From: Youxingia wuxianensis
GTDB taxonomy: Bacteria; Bacillota; Clostridia; Oscillospirales; Ruminococcaceae
Direction: 5' to 3'
DNA length: 64,000 bases
Assembly (NCBI RefSeq): GCF_014385085.1
Contig: NZ_JACRTD010000003.1
Span: 186,001 to 250,000, forward strand
Part shown: in pieces, positions 49,273 to 58,763 of the stretch
Layout: each line of letters opens with the position of its first letter
Position numbering within the stretch: the first letter of the stretch is position 1
Notes under the pieces: generated by a model
Database searches by the model: none
What the model saw: the letters and a program-made list of their open reading frames with translations, nothing else
Told to the model about the DNA's origin: nothing
Made by a program: the position numbers and the translations under genes

Positions 49273-50571
49273 ATGATTTACAACCCGGATATGGAAACAA
49301 TGAATCGTGCGGATATGGAAAAACTTCAATTAGAAAGATTAAAAAGGATTGTACGATATTGTTACGATAATGTAAAATTGTATCATGACAGGTTTGATTC
49401 CATCGGTTTGGATCCCGATAAATTTAAAACCTTGTCAGACATTCAATATATTCCCCCTACAACAAAAGAGGATTTGAAAAACAATTATCCCTTTGGTATG
49501 TTTGCCGTACCCAAAAAAGAAATTGTACGTATCCATGCGTCCAGCGGTACCACAGGAAAACCCACTGTTGTGGGTTATACCAGGAATGATCTGAATATGT
49601 GGTCGGAGATTATGGCCCGCCTTTGTGTTGCGGCTGGCGCCACCGAAGAGGACGTTGCCCAGATCGCTTTTGGCTATGGACTGTTTACCGGCGCGTTGGG
49701 ACTGCATTACGGCTTGGAACGCTTGGGAGCTATGGTAGTCCCCACCTCCAGCGGGAATACGGAAAAAAATCTGATGCTGATGAAGGATTTTGGCGTTACA
49801 CTTCTGATCGCTACTCCTACCTACGCCCTTTATATGGGCGAGTTGGCAAAAGAGTTGGGATACAAAAAGGAAGACTTCAAACTGCGAATCGGAATGTTCG
49901 GTTCCGAAGGATGCACGGTGGAAATGCGCTCTAAAATTGAGGAAGTGCTGGGCTTGTTCGCCACAGATAACTATGGTATGAGCGAACTTATCGGCCCGGG
50001 GGTTTCCGGTGAGTGCATCTATCGGGAAGGCCTACATATTGCGGAGGATCATTTCTTGATAGAGATTTTAGACTCCAATACCCTGGAAGAAAAGCCGGAA
50101 GGGGAAGCAGGGGAAGTGGTGGTCACCACCCTTACTAAAGAATGTATCCCGCTTTTACGCTATCGTACCAGAGACATTTCTCGGATGAATAAACAGCCCT
50201 GTAAATGTGGAAGAACCAGCGCTCGTATGGATAAAATTATGGGCAGAAGCGACGATATGCTCATAGTAAAAGGCGTCAATGTATTTCCGTCCCAGATTGA
50301 AAGCGTGCTGCTGCCAATCGAGCAGATCGGAAATAACTATATGATTTATGTGACCAAGGAAGGGTATTCCGATGCGCTGGAAGTCAAAGTTGAGCTGATT
50401 GATGCCAGCCTCTTAACCAAGTATTCCGAGCTGGAAAACCTCACCCGGCACATCCGTGGAAAATTGCGCGCCACACTTGGTATCGACGCAAAGGTGAACC
50501 TGGTAGAACCCAAGAGCATCGAGCAGTTCACAGGAAAAGCAAAGCGTGTTGTGGATTTAAGAAATAAGTAA
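49273..50571 (+). CDS. paaK: phenylacetate-CoA ligase family protein
   Basis: The 432-residue ANL enzyme matches PaaK-type phenylacetate-CoA ligases. The ATP-binding motif is IHASSGTTGKPTVVGYT, followed by YGMSELIGPGVSGEC and the GRSDDMLIVKGVNVFPSQIE hinge. In fermenting anaerobes it can run in reverse, making ATP from aryl-acetyl-CoA. The iorA and iorB genes directly downstream supply the arylacetyl-CoA, which supports that role. AAGGAGTG lies before the ATG. Substrate range (phenyl-, indolyl- or hydroxyphenylacetate) is not decided. Confidence 0.93.
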   Translation: MIYNPDMETMNRADMEKLQLERLKRIVRYCYDNVKLYHDRFDSIGLDPDKFKTLSDIQYIPPTTKEDLKNNYPFGMFAVPKKEIVRIHASSGTTGKPTVVGYTRNDLNMWSEIMARLCVAAGATEEDVAQIAFGYGLFTGALGLHYGLERLGAMVVPTSSGNTEKNLMLMKDFGVTLLIATPTYALYMGELAKELGYKKEDFKLRIGMFGSEGCTVEMRSKIEEVLGLFATDNYGMSELIGPGVSGECIYREGLHIAEDHFLIEILDSNTLEEKPEGEAGEVVVTTLTKECIPLLRYRTRDISRMNKQPCKCGRTSARMDKIMGRSDDMLIVKGVNVFPSQIESVLLPIEQIGNNYMIYVTKEGYSDALEVKVELIDASLLTKYSELENLTRHIRGKLRATLGIDAKVNLVEPKSIEQFTGKAKRVVDLRNK

Positions 50572-50596
50572 CTTGGGAAAGAGGAGTCGATATAGA

Positions 50597-52339
50597 TTGA
50601 AACAGTTAATGTTGGGCAATCAGGCGGTTGCCAGAGGATTATATGAGGCCGGATGTACGGTTGCGTCCAGTTATCCCGGCACACCGAGCACTGAAATTAC
50701 AGAGTATGCAAGTACTTATGAAGAAATTTATGCGGAATGGGCGCCCAATGAGAAAGTGGCGTGCGAGGTAGCGGTAGGAGCGTCTATCGGCGGCGCAAGA
50801 TCTTTCTGTGCGATGAAACATGTGGGGTTAAACGTAGCGGCGGATCCGCTGTTTACTTCTTCTTATACAGGAGTGAACGCAGGGATGCTGATTGTGGTAG
50901 CGGATGATCCGGGAATGCACTCCTCTCAGAATGAACAGGATTCCCGCCACTATGCCATTGCTTCTAAAATTCCCATGGTCGAACCTTCCGATTCTCAGGA
51001 ATGTAAAGATTTTGTGGGAATTGCTTATTCGGTTTCGGAAGAATTTGATACTCCGGTTATTTTGCGTACCTCCACCAGAATTGCCCATTCTCAAAGCATT
51101 GTGGAACTTTGCGACCGGCAGGAAGTACCTTTAAAGGAGTATGAGAAAAACCCTTCCAAGTATGTGATGATGCCAGGAAACGCCAAAGGCCGCCATGTGT
51201 TTGTAGAAGAGAGAATGAAACGTCTTGGCCAGCTGGCGGAGAAGATTTCGATCAATCGTATAGAGATGGGCGACACAAAAATCGGCGTGATTACCTCAGG
51301 CGTGGCCTATCAGTATGTAAAAGAAGCGCTGCCAGAGGCCAGTATTCTAAAATTGGGACTTGTGAATCCTCTGCCGGTGGAAATGATCAAAGAGTTCGCT
51401 TCCAAAGTGGAAAAACTGTATGTGGCAGAAGAACTGGATCCAGTGATTGAAACCCACTGCAAAGCTAACGGCATTTCTGTCATAGGAAAAGAGATATTCT
51501 CCTTATTGGGTGAATATTCTCAGCGTTCCATTCGGGATGCCCTTGGGAAAGCAAATCCTTCTGTAACAAGCTTTGGGGAGAATGTGCCGGTGCGTCCTCC
51601 GGTCATGTGTCCTGGCTGTCCTCACAGAGGCTTATTCTACACCCTGGGCAAGATGAAAGTAATGGTCAGCGGTGATATTGGGTGTTACACACTGGGGGCT
51701 GCCTCTCCGCTGAACGCGATGGATACCACTGTGTGTATGGGGGCGTCTATCTCTGGCCTGCACGGCTTTAACAAAGCCAGAGGGCCTGAGCAGGCGAAAA
51801 AATCTGTAGCGGTGATTGGCGATAGTACTTTTATGCATTCCGGCATTACTGGCTTGATCAATATTACATACAACTTGGGAACCTCCACAGTGATTGTACT
51901 GGATAACTCAATTACTGGAATGACCGGTCATCAGCAGAATCCCACAACCGGGCTTACATTAAAGAATGCGCCGACTCCCAAGGTAAGTATTGAAAAGGTA
52001 TGCGAAGCCGCTGGAGTAAAACGTATCCGGGTCATAGACCCTAACGATTTAAAAGGGATGGAGGCTGCGGTAAAAGAAGAGCTAGCGGTGGAAGAACCTT
52101 CGGTAATCATCAGCCGTCGTCCCTGTGCCCTTTTAAAATGTGTAAAGCATGAGCCGGCTTTTGTTATTGATCAGAATAAATGTAAAACCTGTAAGGCCTG
52201 TATGAAACTGGGCTGTCCGGCGATCAGCATTACCGACGGCAAGGTTTCTATTGATGAAACTTTGTGTGTGGGATGCGGATTGTGTAAAAAGATGTGCGCC
52301 TTTGACGCGATTAAATCTTCTCAGGAGGTGCAGGGATAA
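50597..52339 (+). CDS. iorA: indolepyruvate:ferredoxin oxidoreductase alpha subunit
   Basis: The 580-residue subunit, with IorB, decarboxylates aryl pyruvates from Trp, Phe or Tyr to aryl-acetyl-CoA and reduces ferredoxin. Features are the opening MLGNQAVARGLYEAG, a thiamine diphosphate-binding region (GDIGCYTLGAASPLNAMDTT and VIGDSTFMHSG) and two C-terminal [4Fe-4S] motifs (CKTCKACMKLGCPA; CVGCGLCKKMCAF). A TTG at 50597 is preferred, as GAGGAG is ten bases upstream and the family start follows. It overlaps iorB by one base. Confidence 0.95.
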   Translation: MKQLMLGNQAVARGLYEAGCTVASSYPGTPSTEITEYASTYEEIYAEWAPNEKVACEVAVGASIGGARSFCAMKHVGLNVAADPLFTSSYTGVNAGMLIVVADDPGMHSSQNEQDSRHYAIASKIPMVEPSDSQECKDFVGIAYSVSEEFDTPVILRTSTRIAHSQSIVELCDRQEVPLKEYEKNPSKYVMMPGNAKGRHVFVEERMKRLGQLAEKISINRIEMGDTKIGVITSGVAYQYVKEALPEASILKLGLVNPLPVEMIKEFASKVEKLYVAEELDPVIETHCKANGISVIGKEIFSLLGEYSQRSIRDALGKANPSVTSFGENVPVRPPVMCPGCPHRGLFYTLGKMKVMVSGDIGCYTLGAASPLNAMDTTVCMGASISGLHGFNKARGPEQAKKSVAVIGDSTFMHSGITGLINITYNLGTSTVIVLDNSITGMTGHQQNPTTGLTLKNAPTPKVSIEKVCEAAGVKRIRVIDPNDLKGMEAAVKEELAVEEPSVIISRRPCALLKCVKHEPAFVIDQNKCKTCKACMKLGCPAISITDGKVSIDETLCVGCGLCKKMCAFDAIKSSQEVQG

Positions 52340-52914
52340 TGGTTAAAAGTATTATGATTGTCGGAGTTGGCGGCCAGGGGTCCCTGCTTGCCAGCAAACT
52401 AATGGGAAATGTTCTGATGGACGAAGGATATGATGTGAAAGTATCGGAAGTCCATGGCATGGCCCAGCGCGGAGGTTCGGTAGTAACTTATGTAAAATAT
52501 GGCGAGAAGGTTTACTCCCCAGTAATCGAACAGGGGGAAGCCGATTTGATTATGTCCTTCGAAAAGCTGGAAGCGGCAAGGTGGATGCCATATCTTAAGC
52601 AGGGCGGAAAGATTGTAGTGAACGATCAGCAGATTTCCCCAATGCCGGTAATTACCGGCGCTGCTCAGTATCCCCAGGATATTATCCAGAAGATGAAGGA
52701 CAAAGGAGCGGACGTCCTGGCGATTGACGCACTGAAGCTGGCCCATGAGGCGGGCAACGCCAAGGCGGTTAACGTAGTGCTCATCGGCGTAGTATCAAAA
52801 TTTTTGGACTTTCCACAAGAGGTATGGCTCAAAGCGATTGAAAAATGTGTTCCGGCTAAATTCTTAGAGCTGAATAAAAAAGCATTCGCCCTTGGGAGAA
52901 GCGTGGAATTTTAA
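52339..52914 (+). CDS. iorB: indolepyruvate:ferredoxin oxidoreductase beta subunit
   Basis: The 191-residue gamma-type domain subunit completes the Ior enzyme. The start IMIVGVGGQGSLLASKLMGNV and KVSEVHGMAQRGGSVVTYVKYG are family signatures, and the length is normal. It overlaps iorA by one base. The reaction yields aryl-acetyl-CoA for PaaK and reduced ferredoxin, which could feed the hydrogenases encoded earlier in the window. Confidence 0.95.
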   Translation: MVKSIMIVGVGGQGSLLASKLMGNVLMDEGYDVKVSEVHGMAQRGGSVVTYVKYGEKVYSPVIEQGEADLIMSFEKLEAARWMPYLKQGGKIVVNDQQISPMPVITGAAQYPQDIIQKMKDKGADVLAIDALKLAHEAGNAKAVNVVLIGVVSKFLDFPQEVWLKAIEKCVPAKFLELNKKAFALGRSVEF

Positions 52915-52920
52915 AGGCCA

Positions 52921-52949
52921 TCGACAAATGGAAAAATTGATGTTATAAT
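52921..52949 (+). promoter_or_regulatory. promoter for the ACT-domain gene
   Basis: TCGACA (52921-52926), a 17-base spacer and a perfect TATAAT (52944-52949). The leader has inverted repeats CGCTAC/GTAGCG and TTGTGC/GCACAA downstream, possibly regulatory. Confidence 0.65.
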
Positions 52950-53019
52950 AAAACAGCGCTACAATCTTGTGCGGTAGCGTACAACTGCAGTGCCGGCGCA
53001 CAACGGCAGGGGGTATCGT

Positions 53020-53451
53020 ATGGCAATAAAACAATTATCAATTTTTGTAGAAAATAAACCGGGAAGACTTGCGGAGATTACCAATGCGCTTTCCCAGAAA
53101 AATATTGATATCCGGGCGTTGTCCATTGCGGATACCACGGATTTTGGTATTTTAAGATTGATTGTTGATAATCCTGCACAGGCGGAAAGCATCTTAAAAG
53201 AAGATGGCTTTACTGTATCCCAGACCGATGTAATAGCGATTGGATTGGTAGACCGTCCAGGTCAGTTGGCAAAGGCGTTGTCTGTTTTGCAAAACGCCGG
53301 CGTAGGCGTGGAATATATGTACGCTTTTGTCAGCCGGGAGGATGGTACGGCCGCGGTTATTTTCCGTGTGGAAAACAGCGCCTTAGCGGAAGCCAATCTT
53401 GCAAAAGAAGGATTTGAAATCCTTTCTAAAGAGGATGTTTGCAAACTTTAA
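53020..53451 (+). CDS. tandem ACT-domain protein
   Basis: The 143-residue protein consists of two ACT domains (IKQLSIFVENKPGRLAEITNAL and AIGLVDRPGQLAKALSVL). ACT domains bind amino acids; such stand-alone proteins commonly follow ior operons and may sense aromatic amino acids. Start codon 53020 is chosen because CAGGGGG is upstream and the domain begins there; a frame back to 52990 lies in the leader. It has its own promoter and is followed by ybaK. Confidence 0.88.
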   Translation: MAIKQLSIFVENKPGRLAEITNALSQKNIDIRALSIADTTDFGILRLIVDNPAQAESILKEDGFTVSQTDVIAIGLVDRPGQLAKALSVLQNAGVGVEYMYAFVSREDGTAAVIFRVENSALAEANLAKEGFEILSKEDVCKL

Positions 53452-53495
53452 ATTAATCTAAAGACCCGACGTACATTGGAGGAGTTACACAGAAA

Positions 53496-53981
53496 ATGGC
53501 GATTGACAAGGTGAGAGAATATCTTAAACAATGGGGTATTGAAGGCGAAATCCAAGAATTTAATACCTCCAGCGCAACGGTAGAACTGGCTGCTCAAGCG
53601 CTGAATGTAATACCTGCGCGCATTGCAAAAACCCTTTCCTTTAAACATGAAGACGGCTGTATTTTGATTGTCACCGCAGGGGACGCCCGTATCGACAATG
53701 GAAAGTATAAAAAGGAATTTGGCTTGAAGGCTAAAATGCTTACTCCTGAAGAAGTACTGGAATATACCGGCTATGAAATCGGTGGAGTATGCCCTTTTGC
53801 TATCGAGAATGATAAGGTAGAGGTTTACACGGATATTTCTCTTAAACGCTTTGATCAGGTGTATCCCGCCTGTGGAAGCAGCAATTCGGCGATTGGGCTG
53901 AGCTGTGACGAATTGTATGAATATTCTGGCGCTTACCGATGGATAGACGTCTGTAAGGACTGGGATGAGGAGCTAGAGTAA
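53496..53981 (+). CDS. YbaK/EbsC-type aminoacyl-tRNA deacylase
   Basis: The 161-residue protein belongs to the YbaK/ProX editing family, which hydrolyses mischarged Cys- or Ala-tRNA(Pro). The conserved lysine is in IAKTLSFKHEDG, and CPFAIENDKVEVYTD and PACGSSNSAIGL follow. Trans-editing specificity cannot be told from sequence. GGAGG precedes the ATG and a strong terminator follows. Confidence 0.9.
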   Translation: MAIDKVREYLKQWGIEGEIQEFNTSSATVELAAQALNVIPARIAKTLSFKHEDGCILIVTAGDARIDNGKYKKEFGLKAKMLTPEEVLEYTGYEIGGVCPFAIENDKVEVYTDISLKRFDQVYPACGSSNSAIGLSCDELYEYSGAYRWIDVCKDWDEELE

Positions 53982-53984
53982 ACC

Positions 53985-54015
53985 AAAGCGCCTGTTTTAA
54001 TAAAACAGGCGCTTT
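53985..54015 (+). terminator. intrinsic terminator after ybaK-type gene
   Basis: A perfect 14-bp stem (AAAGCGCCTGTTTT) with a 3-base loop, then GTTGTTTT. Confidence 0.9.
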
Positions 54016-54039
54016 GTTGTTTTAAGTGGAGGAAGCAAT

Positions 54040-54372
54040 ATGGCAAAGCATGAATTTGCAATTCTGCCGTGGGAACCTAAAGGCCGCTATGACGAATATG
54101 ACCCTTGGAAATATAATTTTATCAAGGTGGATGATGAACTGATCGAACCTTTACTGCCTTCTTTTTGCGGAATAAAGACGTTCGCTCATACACTGGAGGA
54201 ACCCTGGGATGGACTGAATTACTGTGGCATTACCCTGATACCGCCCCAAAGTATTCCTGCTTTTCAAATCTCACTTTTGCAATCGGAGCATTTGGGGAGG
54301 CTTCAAGAGCTGCTGGCCCTTTTGAAAACGGCGCAAAGCCAAAATAAGTTTGTAATTCATTATGGAATATAA
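54040..54372 (+). CDS. uncharacterised protein
   Basis: I do not recognise this 110-residue soluble protein. It has many aromatic and acidic residues in its first half (LPWEPKGRYDEYDPWKYNFIKVDDE), then a central TFAHTLEEPWDGLNYCGITLIPP segment and a C-terminal helix. There is no signal or membrane segment. GGAGGA stands before the ATG. It forms a one-gene unit between two strong terminators and converges on the amidase gene. Confidence 0.75.
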   Translation: MAKHEFAILPWEPKGRYDEYDPWKYNFIKVDDELIEPLLPSFCGIKTFAHTLEEPWDGLNYCGITLIPPQSIPAFQISLLQSEHLGRLQELLALLKTAQSQNKFVIHYGI

Positions 54373-54376
54373 AAAG

Positions 54377-54416
54377 AAAGCCCTTCTGGAAGCGAATCTG
54401 CTTCCAGAAGGGCTTT
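54377..54416. terminator. bidirectional intrinsic terminator
   Basis: A perfect 17-bp stem (54377-54393 with 54400-54416) with a 6-base loop lies between convergent genes. It is followed by T runs on the plus strand and by CTTTTTA-type sequence on the minus strand. Confidence 0.92.
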
Positions 54417-54422
54417 TTTACA

Positions 54423-57245
54423 CTAGGCAAAAAGTTTGAGTACCGCATCGGTGATTGCATAAGCATAGGCAGTCATACTGTTGGGGTCGGCCAAATTTTC
54501 ATACTCTGAAGGACTGGTGATATAACCGGATTCTACCAGGACCGCCGGACAAGAATAGAGCATAGTCACCCGATAATAGGTCTGCTCTGTAAAGCGAAGC
54601 GCCCTTCCGGTTTGAGCGCAAAGCAAATCACCAATATCTTGAGCAAATGGACCGGACTGATCGTTGTAATAATACACCTCGATACCGCCGATATCCGTGG
54701 CGTTTGTAGATTCTACCAGCGAATTGTGGTGCATGGAAATAAACACATCCGCATCATATTTCTCAGTAAAGGCCATGCGGTCGTTTAAAGTCATGGTTTC
54801 ATCCTGCTGGGTGATATATACGGTAGCCCCTAAAGCCTGCAGCCGTTTCTGCGTCGCCAGGGCGTCCGCTAGATTGAGCACCTTTTCCGTAGGACCTGTA
54901 ATAGAAGGAACGCCCAAAGCGCCGGGATCTTCGCCTCCGTGACCAGGGTCGAGCACTACCGTGATACCAGTAAGGGGAGCGGCGGTATCTACCTGAAGCT
55001 TGGGTTTCTCTTTGAGATAGATAATCGTATCCTTCCCTTCAAAATCCACATTGAAACCATTGATAGAAACCCCTTCATTAAAATGAAAAGTAAGGGTAAC
55101 GCTGCCATCCTCATTGATAACAGGTTCAATGGAAGAACAAAGCTTTGGTTCCAGCATACCCATATTCATATTTTCGAAGCCGGCGATATTATATAAGGTA
55201 AGGACCAATTTTGAGGAATCCAGCTGGCCGGAAAATGCCGGGCGGGCAGAACCGGTGAGCTTTATTTTATCGCCCTTTTCCGAAGGCATGGTCGAAATAG
55301 CGGAAATAGTATTTACCGCGCTGTTGTCTCCTTCTAAGATATTGATGCTGTCCTTTGTAACATAACCGCCGCAGGAAAGCTTATAATACCCTTCTTCCTG
55401 ATCCACATTTTCTGTAATATAATCTACACATTCCGGTTTAAGCACGGTTAAGTAAACGCCTTTTTGTTCCATCGTAGAGCGTACAGGGGTATAAAATTTC
55501 ATCTGTGCAACTGGGGTAGCGCCCTCTCCCGCCAGATATACTTCACCGGAAGAATCCTGAGTATTGTTCATACCATTATAGTTAAGGCTGAAAGTTACTG
55601 GGCCTAGATTTTTCACCTGCCCGGTCTGGGCCAGGGAAGAAAGATCGATAGTTGCCTGATGGGTGGTAGCCACACCCGATTGGGCAGAGGTAACCGGCTG
55701 CAGCTGAACGCTCAGTCCGCCGATAGAAGCAGAAACGGTGCCGCCGTAAGGTGCGGTGCAGGAGACTTTTAATTCTTTCCCCGGAAGCACCAGTTCAGGG
55801 GAAGAAGGATAGAGATTGTATTTAGAGATAACATTGAGATAGGTTGCAGTTGGCTGGTTGCGGATAATCGTTGCAGTTTTTGTTACTCCGCCCTGGATAA
55901 ACGTGTATGTATTGGTTCCAAGAGGAACTTGTACCTGTACTCCCCAAAGCCCTGTAGAGGTCTGGCTTTCCAGTTCTTCGCCCTGGTACATCACCGGCTG
56001 GGAAGGATCGGAAGTACCGGTAATATAATAAGTTTCATAGGAAGTAATCAGTTGCTCGGAAGGGCGAGTAATTTCAAAATCAGTAGGGTAAGTAAGGTCT
56101 ATCTCCAAAGAATTATCCGACTCCTGGAAGGAGGCAGCCAGCAGATAGGCGCTGGTACGGGCCTCGGTATTTAGGGAGCTGTAGTTGCTGATCACCAGTC
56201 CGGAAGCTCCGTTGTCCTTAGCTAAGGCAGCGTCTCTTTCTATAGTATGCTCAAAAGCGGTTTCGTCCTGTGAGCCAAACAGAGGGTAAAAAAGGACGCC
56301 TCCTTGGGAACAAAATTGGCTCCACTCATGCAGCTGCTGGGAGTAAACCTGTGTATCAGACGTATCTCCTGGCGCCGCCAATACAGCAAAATCCACATTT
56401 CCAGACTGAATAGCGCCGGTGACGTCTATCTGGGGTACTGTATTGAGAATGATACCAGATCTCTGCACTTGAGGGGTGCTCATATTTTCTTTGATCTGAA
56501 GAGAAATATTTTCAATACACTGGGAGTAATTGGGGATAGAGGCATACAGTTTCGTATCCACGCCGGAAAGTACAACGCCGGCGATATTATACCCCTCCGT
56601 AAGCTCTTTAGCGATCTCGCCGATAAATGCCTGCACTTCCGCGTTTTCTGGATCAAGATAACAGCCGTTGCCATTATTGATCAACCATTCGGGATTTTTA
56701 ATCGCCGGACTTTTTCCGTCCAGCTGATTTTTTAGTTGTTCGGCGCTTAAAGTAGAGGCAGCCACGTCCAGAGGATCAATGGCCGCATATACCTGAATAC
56801 CAATCTCAGAAGCCGCATTGGTGAGATACTCCAACGGATCGAACGAATCAAAAAAGGAATGTTTGGCTTCACCGTCTTGCCAGAACCTGCTTACAGGAAG
56901 AAGGCTGGACTTATAAAACGCATCGCACTGGGGGACCGCTTCAAAGAAAATGGCATTATAACCATAGGTGGCGGCAAACGTAACGATTTGATCCAGTTCT
57001 GATTTCAGCTCATCTGAGGTAAGGGAGGAGCTGGAAGGAAAATCCGCGTTATTTTGAGTGCGCACCGTCATAGCGCGCAGATCGCCTTCCAAGGCGGGCA
57101 CCTCCGCCGGGGCTGATTTCGGAAGAGAAAAACCCCCGCCAAGCAGTTCAAATCCCATGAAAACTGTAATTATCAAAGCAATGACTATTAAGCACAGCAC
57201 CAATACTTTGGTAATGACAGAAGAGTGATTTTTTCTTAAATACAT
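54423..57245 (-). CDS. large cell-wall protein: GHL10-like N-terminal part plus N-acetylmuramoyl-L-alanine amidase (amidase_3)
   Basis: The 940-residue protein has an N-terminal signal anchor (VLVLCLIVIALIITVFMGFELL), a glycoside hydrolase-like 10 (DUF187-type) domain at about 50-390 (FEAVPQCDAFYKS; ISNYSSLNTEA), a beta-rich middle with SH3- or Ig-like segments, and a C-terminal amidase_3 domain (about 755-940). The amidase zinc motifs are VVLDPGHGGEDPG, SMHHNSL and LVESGYITSPSEYENL. It would cut the stem peptide from MurNAc outside the cell. It is the last gene of an operon with ylbJ and a small Cys protein, which suggests a sporulation link. Confidence 0.88.
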   Translation of the reverse strand: MYLRKNHSSVITKVLVLCLIVIALIITVFMGFELLGGGFSLPKSAPAEVPALEGDLRAMTVRTQNNADFPSSSSLTSDELKSELDQIVTFAATYGYNAIFFEAVPQCDAFYKSSLLPVSRFWQDGEAKHSFFDSFDPLEYLTNAASEIGIQVYAAIDPLDVAASTLSAEQLKNQLDGKSPAIKNPEWLINNGNGCYLDPENAEVQAFIGEIAKELTEGYNIAGVVLSGVDTKLYASIPNYSQCIENISLQIKENMSTPQVQRSGIILNTVPQIDVTGAIQSGNVDFAVLAAPGDTSDTQVYSQQLHEWSQFCSQGGVLFYPLFGSQDETAFEHTIERDAALAKDNGASGLVISNYSSLNTEARTSAYLLAASFQESDNSLEIDLTYPTDFEITRPSEQLITSYETYYITGTSDPSQPVMYQGEELESQTSTGLWGVQVQVPLGTNTYTFIQGGVTKTATIIRNQPTATYLNVISKYNLYPSSPELVLPGKELKVSCTAPYGGTVSASIGGLSVQLQPVTSAQSGVATTHQATIDLSSLAQTGQVKNLGPVTFSLNYNGMNNTQDSSGEVYLAGEGATPVAQMKFYTPVRSTMEQKGVYLTVLKPECVDYITENVDQEEGYYKLSCGGYVTKDSINILEGDNSAVNTISAISTMPSEKGDKIKLTGSARPAFSGQLDSSKLVLTLYNIAGFENMNMGMLEPKLCSSIEPVINEDGSVTLTFHFNEGVSINGFNVDFEGKDTIIYLKEKPKLQVDTAAPLTGITVVLDPGHGGEDPGALGVPSITGPTEKVLNLADALATQKRLQALGATVYITQQDETMTLNDRMAFTEKYDADVFISMHHNSLVESTNATDIGGIEVYYYNDQSGPFAQDIGDLLCAQTGRALRFTEQTYYRVTMLYSCPAVLVESGYITSPSEYENLADPNSMTAYAYAITDAVLKLFA

Positions 57246-57260
57246 TATGCTAACAATCCT

Positions 57261-57479
57261 TTACAATTCAAAATCAGATTTATCAAATGTTAACAGGGCG
57301 TTAGGCCGCCTGGGAATACGTTTTAAGGGAGCGTATTGATATTTTCGGCAGCGATCAAAAGGATCGGCAACTCCCTTTTTTTCACAAAGGACAGATTTCC
57401 CATCCCGGGTAATAAATCCATATTTACAATACTGGCACGCCGGAGAAATCTCTTTGGAAAACAGCCGGAGTCGGTTCAT
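57261..57479 (-). CDS. small Cys-motif protein
   Basis: The 72-residue protein carries CQYCKYG, then two further cysteines (VLCEKKG; DRCRKYQYAPL). Together they may bind one zinc or an Fe-S cluster. The C terminus is basic and proline-rich. Similar short proteins are common in Clostridia, but I know no function. It lies 15 bases upstream of the amidase gene in the same operon, after an AAGGTGAT site. Confidence 0.75.
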   Translation of the reverse strand: MNRLRLFSKEISPACQYCKYGFITRDGKSVLCEKKGVADPFDRCRKYQYAPLKRIPRRPNALLTFDKSDFEL

Positions 57480-57560
57480 CCTATCACCTTCTAAAAAACA
57501 GTATAGTGATATTATATAATAATTAGTGACACATTTCTACAGAAATCGTGCCTGAATTTT

Positions 57561-58667
57561 TTAACAATTTTTTCTGGCGGCGGTAAATACCAGAATACTG
57601 CACATACACATCAGGCAAACACTGCTTATCATCATTTGCGGGGTGATCTGGGCGGCGGGAAGGGCCTGACCGCCAGAGAAAACCATCAAATCGGCCGGGG
57701 GCAGAAAACGCAGTGATATTCCAAAAAGAAAGCAAGTCAGTCCCCCATGAACCAGCCGGGAAAGATAAAAGGGAACAAAGTTTATCTGTGAAAGACCGGC
57801 AAAGGCAGATTTGATCTGAAAAATAATACTCAGAGAAGAGAAAGAAACCAAAAAGCCAAGAAGGAGAACGCCCCCCTGTGTATGCAGTCCGCTGGCGGCG
57901 GCACATCCGGAGGTTACTTCAATTATTCCGGTAAAGGCTGCAATATAAAAGTCTTTGTTTTGCAAGGGAAGGATTGCTGTGAGTATATCGGCGAAAAGAC
58001 CGGTAATACCTATAGCGCTTAAAAAGGCAATTATAGCGGAAAATGCAACTACAAAAGCGCAGGTGCTTAAAATAGCGGCGCTGGCAGCGGTAACAGAGGA
58101 TACAAAAACGTCCTTTCCGTATAAGATATCCGATCCTCTTTGACGTTGAGAACAAAGGTCTCTCTTTCGCCGAAACACGATTACTCCAATTGCCAAAGCG
58201 GAAAGTATTTGGGAAAAATACAAAGAAAGACCGGCGCTGCGGCTGGACAGCATTCCGGCGCCTACCGCGGAGATTAGATAAGAAGGTCCGGCGTTGACGC
58301 AAAAACACAGCGCTCGGGAAGCCTCCTGCGGGCTGATTTCGCGGTTTTTTACTTTAGAGGCAATCATCCTGGCGCCTACTGGATAACCTCCGATAAAGCT
58401 CATAAGCACTACACAGCCTAAGTGTTCCGGCAGTCCGAGAATTTTTTTTGTAAATCCGGCTACCGACTTGTTCAAATAGGCCCCCGAACGGGAAAAAGCG
58501 ATTATATTTGCTAAAATCATAAAAGGAAATAGAGAAGGAATAATGACATTGGCGCAGGCGACCAGCCCGGCACGCACACCTGCGGATACCGCCTGGGTTT
58601 CCCACAAAAGGCCGATTGATAAAAGTACCAGTAAAGGGGATAAAAATAAATATCGTTTCCCTTTCAA
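57561..58667 (-). CDS. ylbJ: sporulation integral membrane protein YlbJ-like
   Basis: The 368-residue protein has about eight membrane helices and the nucleoside-recognition (gate) segments seen in YlbJ and the SpoIIIA-adjacent Spm proteins (IIPSLFPFMILANII; FIGGYPVGARMIASKVK). YlbJ is needed for spore cortex and spore maturation in Bacillus. A TTG at 58667 is the likely start: GGAG and GGGAGGG lie upstream, while an ORF back to 58868 would overlap yqfC and runs through its promoter. The gene is divergent from yqfC. Confidence 0.85.
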   Translation of the reverse strand: MKGKRYLFLSPLLVLLSIGLLWETQAVSAGVRAGLVACANVIIPSLFPFMILANIIAFSRSGAYLNKSVAGFTKKILGLPEHLGCVVLMSFIGGYPVGARMIASKVKNREISPQEASRALCFCVNAGPSYLISAVGAGMLSSRSAGLSLYFSQILSALAIGVIVFRRKRDLCSQRQRGSDILYGKDVFVSSVTAASAAILSTCAFVVAFSAIIAFLSAIGITGLFADILTAILPLQNKDFYIAAFTGIIEVTSGCAAASGLHTQGGVLLLGFLVSFSSLSIIFQIKSAFAGLSQINFVPFYLSRLVHGGLTCFLFGISLRFLPPADLMVFSGGQALPAAQITPQMMISSVCLMCMCSILVFTAARKNC

Positions 58668-58763
58668 AACTCCACGCCCTCCCCTGAATAATAAAATGGT
58701 CTTTTCTGTAATATCTATGTAGTATAACAGGGTAATAACACTTGGACGGAGGTTTCGAGGTTT

